This document shows, piece after piece, positions 5,387-9,351 of a stretch of DNA of 9,351 bases. The notes beneath the pieces were generated by a model, which was not told the DNA's origin, made no database searches, and saw nothing but the letters and a program-made list of their open reading frames with translations. Location: the NCBI GenBank assembly GCA_016190465.1, contig JACPQP010000394.1:1-9351 (forward strand), written 5' to 3'. Positions within the stretch are counted from its first letter, which is position 1, and each line of letters opens with the position of its first letter. A program made the translations under genes and the position numbers. This DNA is from Chloroflexota bacterium. Its GTDB lineage: Bacteria; Chloroflexota; UBA6077; FW602-bin22; JACPQP01.

Positions 5387-7807
5387 CTACCTTGCCACCG
5401 GGCCGGCGAGCATCACGGGCTCGCGCTGGCCATCGCGCGCAGGGACGGCCAACGCGACGGAAAGCACCTCGTCCATATGGTCGACGAAGATAAACTGCAC
5501 CTGCCGCCGGGCCCCGGAGGGGACGTCGCTCAGGTCCGGCTCGTTTTTTCGGGGCAGGATGAACGTCTTGATCCCCGCGCGGTGGGCGGCGAGCACCTTT
5601 TCCTTCAGCCCCCCGATCGGCAGCACGCGGCCTCGCAGCGTGATCTCGCCAGTCATCGCCACATCGCGCCGGACTGGTCGACGCGTCAGCGCCGAGATGA
5701 GCGCCGTGGCCATCGTGATCCCCGCCGACGGTCCGTCCTTGGGGATCGCCCCGGCCGGGAGGTGAATGTGGATGTCCTGCCCCTCGTGGAACTTCTCGGG
5801 AAGACCGAGGGGTGACGCCCGCGAGCGGATGTAACTCAGCGCAGCCGTCGCGGACTCCTTCATGACGTCGCCAAGTTGACCGGTCAGGATCAGGTTGCCT
5901 TTTCCGGCCATCAGCGTCGCCTCGACCGTAGCCAGCTCACCGCCGCTGGTCGTCCAGTAGACGCCGGTAGCCACCCCGACCTCGTCGCGCTCCTCGGGTG
6001 ACGGACCGTGGTAGCGCACCGGTCCAAGGTGCTGGACCACGGCCGTGGCGGTGATGGCATGAGGCACGTCCCCACGTTCGGCAACCCGGCGGGCGACCTT
6101 GCGACAGACCGCCGCGATCTCACGTTCCAGGTTGCGGACCCCTGCCTCGCGGGTGTAGTCGACGATGATCTTCTCCAGCGCGCTGGTCGAGAAGCGAACA
6201 CCTCGACTGGCGAGCCCATGTTCGGCAAGTTGTTTCGGCAGGAGAAACTGCCGAGCGATCTCCAGCTTCTCCTCCTGGGTGTAACCGGGCACCTCGATCA
6301 CTTCGAGCCGGTCCCGCAGCGCGGGGGGAATGGGATCCAGCACGTTCGCCGTCGTGATGAACATCACCCGCGAGAGGTCGAACGGCGCGTCCAGGTAATG
6401 GTCCGAAAAGGCGTGGTTCTGCTCGGGATCGAGCGCCTCGAGCAGCGCCGCCGCGGGATCCCCCCGAAAGTCGGCCCCGATCTTGTCGATCTCGTCAAGC
6501 ATGAACACGGGATTCACCGTGCCCGCCGTGCGCATCGTCTGGATAATCCGGCCGGGCATCGCGCCGACGTACGTCCGCCGATGCCCACGGATCTCCCCCT
6601 CGTCGTGGATGCCGCCCAGCGAGACCCGCACAAACTTGCGGCCCAGGGCCTGCGCGATGGAGCGCCCGAGGGAGGTCTTCCCGACGCCCGGCGGACCGAC
6701 GAAACAGAGGATCGGCGCCCGCATCCGGTCCGCGGCGAGCTTTCGCACGGCCATATACTCGAGGATGCGCTCCTTCACCTTGCTGAGCCCGTAGTGGTTT
6801 TCGTCGAGCACCTGGGCCGCTCGGCGCAGGTCGAGGTGGTCTTCCGTCGCCTTGTGCCACGGAAGGGCGACGAGCCAGTCCAGGTAGGTCCGAATCACCC
6901 CGACCTCGGGGGCGATGGATGGCATGCTCTCGAGCCGGCGCAGCTCGTCCTCGGTTTTCGCCCGCACCTCGTCGGGCAAGCCGGCCGCTTCGATGCGCGA
7001 GCGGAGGTCGCTCACATCGCGCGTGTGCGAGTCCAACTCCCCCAGCTCGCGCTGGATCGCCTTGAGCTGCTCGCGCAGGAAATACTCGCGTTGAGTCTTG
7101 TCAACCTCCTGTTGAACCTCGGTCTGGATCTTGTCTTCGAGCTCGAGGACGTCCAGCTCCCGCGCGAGGAGGATGTTGACTTTTTGCAGCCGGGCCGCCG
7201 GCTCGAGGACCTCCAGCACCTCCTGACGCTGTGCAACCGTGAGCGGCAGGGATGAGACGACGACGTCGGCCAGGGCGCCGGCCTCCTCCGCGTTCATCGC
7301 CGCGACGTAGGCCTCCTCCGGCACCTCGGAGTTCAGCTTGGTGAGCTTCTCGAAGAGCGCCAGCACTGCTCGCATCAGGGCCTCGAGCGCCAGCGTCTTC
7401 TCGACTGTCTCGTCAATCAGGATGACGCGTGCCCGCATCACCGGCTCGGCGCGGACCAGGCTGACGAGACGGACGCGGCGCTGCCCCTGCACCAGCGCGT
7501 TCGTCGAGCCATCCGGCATCTTCAACAGGCGGCCGACGATGGCCTCGGTGCCAATCGGGTAGAGGTCCTCGAACTCGACCTCCATCTTCTCCGGGTCGCG
7601 CTGGGCGACGACGACGACGGTGCCCTCGGTGCCGATGGCCTCCTCCACCGCCCGCAGCGAGCGGTCGCGGGCGATCAGCAAGGGCGCGACCATCTGCGGG
7701 AAGAGCACGGTCTCCCGCACCGGCACAACCGGCATCTCGATGGACGCGGCTGCTTCGGTGGACAAGGGGGCACCCGGCGGGCGAACCAGCTTGCGGCGTC
7801 TTGGCAT
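5387..7807 (-). CDS. lon: ATP-dependent Lon protease (LonA type)
   Basis: This 806-residue protein is a complete LonA, the cytosolic hexameric AAA+ protease that degrades misfolded and regulatory proteins. The N-terminal substrate-recognition domain starts near residue 24 (EMPVVPVRETVLFPQMV) and is followed by a helical, coiled-coil-like region at about 200-290. The AAA+ module has Walker A GPPGVGKT at 371-378, Walker B VFMLDEID at 434-441, sensor-1 TTAN ending at N488, and an arginine-finger segment ALRDR at 496-500. The protease domain has catalytic Ser694 in KDGPSAG and Lys737 in GGLKEKV, the expected 43 residues apart as in E. coli Lon (S679/K722). Length matches LonA (about 780-810). The frame stays open far upstream, but the ATG at 7807 is chosen: GGAGG lies 11 bases upstream, the Lon domain follows at once, and the extension would overlap the divergent hydrolase gene. 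It heads the minus-strand operon. Confidence 0.97.
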   Translation of the reverse strand: MPRRRKLVRPPGAPLSTEAAASIEMPVVPVRETVLFPQMVAPLLIARDRSLRAVEEAIGTEGTVVVVAQRDPEKMEVEFEDLYPIGTEAIVGRLLKMPDGSTNALVQGQRRVRLVSLVRAEPVMRARVILIDETVEKTLALEALMRAVLALFEKLTKLNSEVPEEAYVAAMNAEEAGALADVVVSSLPLTVAQRQEVLEVLEPAARLQKVNILLARELDVLELEDKIQTEVQQEVDKTQREYFLREQLKAIQRELGELDSHTRDVSDLRSRIEAAGLPDEVRAKTEDELRRLESMPSIAPEVGVIRTYLDWLVALPWHKATEDHLDLRRAAQVLDENHYGLSKVKERILEYMAVRKLAADRMRAPILCFVGPPGVGKTSLGRSIAQALGRKFVRVSLGGIHDEGEIRGHRRTYVGAMPGRIIQTMRTAGTVNPVFMLDEIDKIGADFRGDPAAALLEALDPEQNHAFSDHYLDAPFDLSRVMFITTANVLDPIPPALRDRLEVIEVPGYTQEEKLEIARQFLLPKQLAEHGLASRGVRFSTSALEKIIVDYTREAGVRNLEREIAAVCRKVARRVAERGDVPHAITATAVVQHLGPVRYHGPSPEERDEVGVATGVYWTTSGGELATVEATLMAGKGNLILTGQLGDVMKESATAALSYIRSRASPLGLPEKFHEGQDIHIHLPAGAIPKDGPSAGITMATALISALTRRPVRRDVAMTGEITLRGRVLPIGGLKEKVLAAHRAGIKTFILPRKNEPDLSDVPSGARRQVQFIFVDHMDEVLSVALAVPARDGQREPVMLAGPVAR

Positions 7808-7818
7808 CCGGCGATCGA

Positions 7819-7823
7819 CCTCC
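7819..7823 (-). promoter_or_regulatory. Shine-Dalgarno of lon
   Basis: On the minus strand GGAGG precedes the ATG at 7807 by 11 bases. It decides the lon start against the much longer open frame that runs upstream into the divergent gene. Confidence 0.65.
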
Positions 7824-7847
7824 GCAGCCAACGGCGGCTGCGAAATA

Positions 7848-7853
7848 GTTATA
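7848..7853 (-). promoter_or_regulatory. Probable lon promoter, extended -10 box
   Basis: On the minus strand TGGTATAAC is an extended -10 motif (TGn followed by TATAAC) 40 bases upstream of the lon ATG. It stands out as AT-rich within very GC-rich DNA. No good -35 lies 16-18 bases further up, consistent with an extended -10 promoter. I looked for a CIRCE heat-shock inverted repeat nearby and did not find one. Confidence 0.5.
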
Positions 7854-7883
7854 CCACACCGGCGGCGGAACGTCGCGTGAGAC

Positions 7884-7967
7884 CTGACACTCGGCACCCA
7901 ACACCCGCGGCCTGGCACCTGACGCCCGACACCCGCCCCCCGACACCTGGCCCCCGACACCCGGCAC
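7884..7967. repeat. Heptamer tandem array, consensus CCGACAC
   Basis: Twelve consecutive 7-base units fit without a gap: CTGACAC, TCGGCAC, CCAACAC, CCGCGGC, CTGGCAC, CTGACGC, CCGACAC, CCGCCCC, CCGACAC, CTGGCCC, CCGACAC, CCGGCAC. The exact consensus appears at 7926, 7940 and 7954. Copies are degenerate but hold phase for 84 bases. It lies between the lon and hydrolase promoters and stops 11 bases before the TATAAT at 7979. It resembles in style the short tandemly repeated heptamers of filamentous cyanobacteria, though the unit differs. Confidence 0.85.
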
Positions 7968-7978
7968 CCGCGTGGCGG

Positions 7979-7984
7979 TATAAT
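7979..7984 (+). promoter_or_regulatory. Probable promoter of the MBL hydrolase, perfect TATAAT
   Basis: TATAAT at 7979-7984 is a perfect -10 box, 40 bases before the TTG start at 8024. The best -35 candidate is CCGACA at 7954-7959, which is the last exact heptamer of the array, with a 19-base spacer. That spacing is long, so the -35 is uncertain. A start of transcription near 7990 would give a leader of about 34 bases. Confidence 0.55.
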
Positions 7985-8013
7985 GGGATTGGACGGCGAA
8001 GCACCGGGAACAC

Positions 8014-8018
8014 GGAGG
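8014..8018 (+). promoter_or_regulatory. Shine-Dalgarno deciding the TTG start of the MBL gene
   Basis: GGAGG lies 5 bases before TTG at 8024-8026 and downstream of the TATAAT box. It is the only strong ribosome site near the 5' end of this frame. The sequence around it, AACACGGAGGACACC, looks like a copy of the ACACGAAGGACACAAG unit at about 2344-2357. Confidence 0.65.
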
Positions 8019-8023
8019 ACACC

Positions 8024-8893
8024 TTGACGACGGATCGCCAGTTGCCCCACATCGCGGTGGGTGGGTTTGAGGTTACCGGTCTGTGCGATGGCTACTTCCG
8101 ACTGGATGGCGGCGCGATGCACGGGGTCGTGCCGCGCGTCCTCTGGGAGCGCCACCATCCACCCGACGAGAAGAACCGCATCCTCCTGGCCCTGCGCGGC
8201 CTGCTCGTCCGGGGGCGCGGCGCGACAGTCGTGGTGGAGCCGGGACTGGGGGACCGCTACAGCGACGTCTTCCGCGAGCGCTTCGCGATCGATCGCTCCA
8301 CCACGCTGCTCGGCGACCTGGGCGCGTGTGGGGTTGCGCCGGGGCAGGTTGATCTCGTCATCTGCACCCACCTGCACTGGGATCACGCCGGGCAGGCGAC
8401 CTCCGGCGACGGGGCGGGCGCGCTCGAGCCGACCTTTCCCCGAGCCACCTACGTCGTCCAACGGCTCGACTGGCAGGAGGCCACCCATCCGCACGAGCGC
8501 AACAGTGGCAGCTATCGGCCCGAGGACTTTTTCCCGCTCGCTGAAACCTCCCAGCTCCGTCTGATCGACGGTACCGTCGAGCTGCTGCCGGGCCTGCGCG
8601 TCGAGCGGGTAGGAGGGCACACCGCCGGCTTGCAGATCGTCAACATCGGCGAGGGGAGCGACCGTCTGGTGTTCCTCAGCGACCTGGCGCCGACAGCCTA
8701 CCACCTCGACCTGCCGGTCATCATGGGCTACGACCTGTACCCGGTCGACACCCTGGAGGCGAAGCGGCGGGTGCTGAACGACGTCATCGCCACCGGGGCC
8801 CGGGTCGCGTTCGTGCACGACCCCCGCCTCGTCTTCACGCACGTCACGCGGGACGCGCGGGGGCGACCGACAGTGGCTACGGGGAGCCTGTAG
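8024..8893 (+). CDS. MBL-fold metallo-hydrolase (lactonase-like)
   Basis: This 289-residue protein is a metallo-beta-lactamase-fold hydrolase with a complete dinuclear metal site. THLHWDH gives H116, H118, D120 and H121; GGHT gives H199; FLSD gives D220; and FVHDP gives H265. The spacing and the second-shell Asp are those of the glyoxalase II / N-acyl-homoserine-lactonase group, whose members hydrolyse lactones, thioesters or similar small esters. No signal peptide is seen, so it is probably cytosolic. The start is TTG at 8024, chosen because GGAGG precedes it by 5 bases and TATAAT lies 40 bases upstream. A longer frame from 7877 would begin upstream of the promoter and translate the heptamer array. 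A downstream ATG at 8118 would remove the first strand. It diverges from lon and converges on an ABC transporter gene 11 bases away. The true substrate cannot be assigned. Confidence 0.9.
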   Translation: MTTDRQLPHIAVGGFEVTGLCDGYFRLDGGAMHGVVPRVLWERHHPPDEKNRILLALRGLLVRGRGATVVVEPGLGDRYSDVFRERFAIDRSTTLLGDLGACGVAPGQVDLVICTHLHWDHAGQATSGDGAGALEPTFPRATYVVQRLDWQEATHPHERNSGSYRPEDFFPLAETSQLRLIDGTVELLPGLRVERVGGHTAGLQIVNIGEGSDRLVFLSDLAPTAYHLDLPVIMGYDLYPVDTLEAKRRVLNDVIATGARVAFVHDPRLVFTHVTRDARGRPTVATGSL

Positions 8894-8903
8894 GCGGGCC
8901 TAC
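8890..8903. terminator. Tiny inverted repeat between convergent genes
   Basis: GTAGGC (8890-8895) and GCCTAC (8898-8903) form a palindrome centred on GG, overlapping the stop of the hydrolase gene and ending just before the stop of the transporter gene. It could help end transcription from both sides. The stem is short and there is no T-run, so confidence is low. Confidence 0.25.
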
Positions 8904-8904
8904 C

Positions 8905-9351
8905 TCACCGACCCAGGCTCAGCTCGCGCGCCCGGTGGCAGCTCACCTGGTGGCCCGGCTCCACTTCTTGCAGCCAGGGCGACTTCTGCCGACAGACCTC
9001 GGTGGCGTACCGGCACCGCGGGTGAAAGTAGCATCCGGCCGGGGGGTTGGCCGGATCGGCCACGTCGCCTTCCAGGACGATCCGCCCGGATCGCAGTCGC
9101 GGATCGGGCTTCGGCACCGCCGACAGCAGCGCCTCGGTGTACGGGTGCTGGGGATTGGCGAAGAGCTCTTCGGTGTCGGCGACCTCGACGATCTTCCCCA
9201 GGTACATGACCGCGATGCGGTCGCTGATGTGCTTGACCACCGACAGGTCGTGCGCAATGAACAGATAGGTCAGCCCGAACTCCTTCTGCAGCTCCTGCAG
9301 CAGGTTCAGCACCTGGGCCTGGATCGAGACGTCCAGCGCCGAGACCGGCTC
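8905..9351 (-). CDS. Oligopeptide/dipeptide ABC transporter ATPase, OppF/DppF type (partial, C-terminal part)
   Basis: The visible 148 residues are the C-terminal part of an ABC ATPase that powers oligopeptide or dipeptide import; the rest lies beyond the window edge. The first residues, EPVSALDVSIQAQVLNLL, begin with the catalytic glutamate after Walker B and include the D-loop SALD. The H-loop histidine follows in FIAHDLSVVKHISDRI (visible residue 34). PQHPYTEALLSAVP and the end domain with GCYFHPRC-x6-C-x17-C (visible Cys 107, 113, 120, 138) are the oligopeptide-transporter C-terminal domain. The wording PVSALDVSIQAQ favours the OppF/DppF subunit over OppD/DppD. The signature motif, Walker A and start codon are outside. 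The permease genes would be expected upstream, to the right. It converges with the hydrolase gene; no functional link is shown. Confidence 0.93.
   Translation of the reverse strand, partial: EPVSALDVSIQAQVLNLLQELQKEFGLTYLFIAHDLSVVKHISDRIAVMYLGKIVEVADTEELFANPQHPYTEALLSAVPKPDPRLRSGRIVLEGDVADPANPPAGCYFHPRCRYATEVCRQKSPWLQEVEPGHQVSCHRARELSLGR

Noticed and set aside
6008..7255. 415-residue + strand frame
   Set aside because: It is antisense to lon and shows no recognisable domain; codon structure follows the lon frame.
7807..7900. CIRCE/HrcA operator controlling lon
   Set aside because: No TTAGCACTC-N9-GAGTGCTAA or close variant is present in the region.
7877..8023. N-terminal extension of the MBL hydrolase from ATG at 7877
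   Set aside because: It begins upstream of the TATAAT box and would translate the heptamer array into a repetitive Arg/Pro/Thr peptide; the TTG at 8024 has a strong Shine-Dalgarno.
7808..8842. N-terminal extension of lon by 345 residues
   Set aside because: It would run through the promoter region and antisense to the MBL hydrolase gene; Lon's own domain and a good ribosome site start at 7807.
1..9351. Defence, toxin-antitoxin, biosynthetic or prophage system
   Set aside because: Every long supported frame is a housekeeping, envelope or transport protein; no nuclease-effector, reverse transcriptase, integrase or paired small toxin genes are visible.

Overview
The window is high-GC bacterial chromosomal DNA. 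Its gene types and abundant degenerate short repeats (CCACAAAGACACGAAG-like units, CGTGTCCC and CCGACAC arrays, TAGAGGGGGCGG-type hairpins) resemble what I know of thermophilic Chloroflexota, for example relatives of Sphaerobacter or Thermomicrobium. This assignment is an inference from gene content and composition, not a match to a reference genome.

Layout. Positions 1-471 carry no convincing gene. They hold a repeat island: an inverted pair of CCACAAGGACAC-type units, an octamer array, a sigma-54-like sequence and a 100-bp nested hairpin. A possible 20-codon leader ORF (472-534) then ends two bases before a full-length PolX-type DNA polymerase/PHP phosphoesterase (537-2279, + strand). Positions 2280-2376 separate polX from a convergent block and contain an 18-bp direct repeat of the same CCACAAAGACAC family. 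The minus-strand block reads, in transcription order, lon protease (7807-5387), a lipoprotein with FlgD-like Ig domains (5383-4208), a family 2 glycosyltransferase (4166-3183) and a second family 2 glycosyltransferase (3165-2377). Gaps of 3, 41 and 17 bases suggest one operon. Divergent from lon is an MBL-fold metallo-hydrolase (8024-8893, TTG start). The lon/MBL intergenic region contains two -10-like boxes facing apart and a 12-unit heptamer array. The right edge (8905-9351, minus) holds the C-terminal part of an OppF/DppF-type peptide ABC transporter ATPase, cut by the window end.

How the genes may work together. Lon is ATP-dependent cytosolic protein quality control. The lipoprotein and the two glycosyltransferases downstream point to cell-envelope glycan work, so the operon would join proteolysis with envelope biogenesis. 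PolX acts in base-excision or gap-filling repair. The MBL hydrolase and the peptide transporter are separate convergent units with no proven link.

I see no defence system, CRISPR array, prophage, transposase, tRNA or rRNA. The most notable features are not new enzymes. They are the repeats and their intrusion into gene structure: a repeat forms the last ~23 codons of one glycosyltransferase, a heptamer array abuts a promoter, and a repeat-like unit supplies a Shine-Dalgarno sequence.
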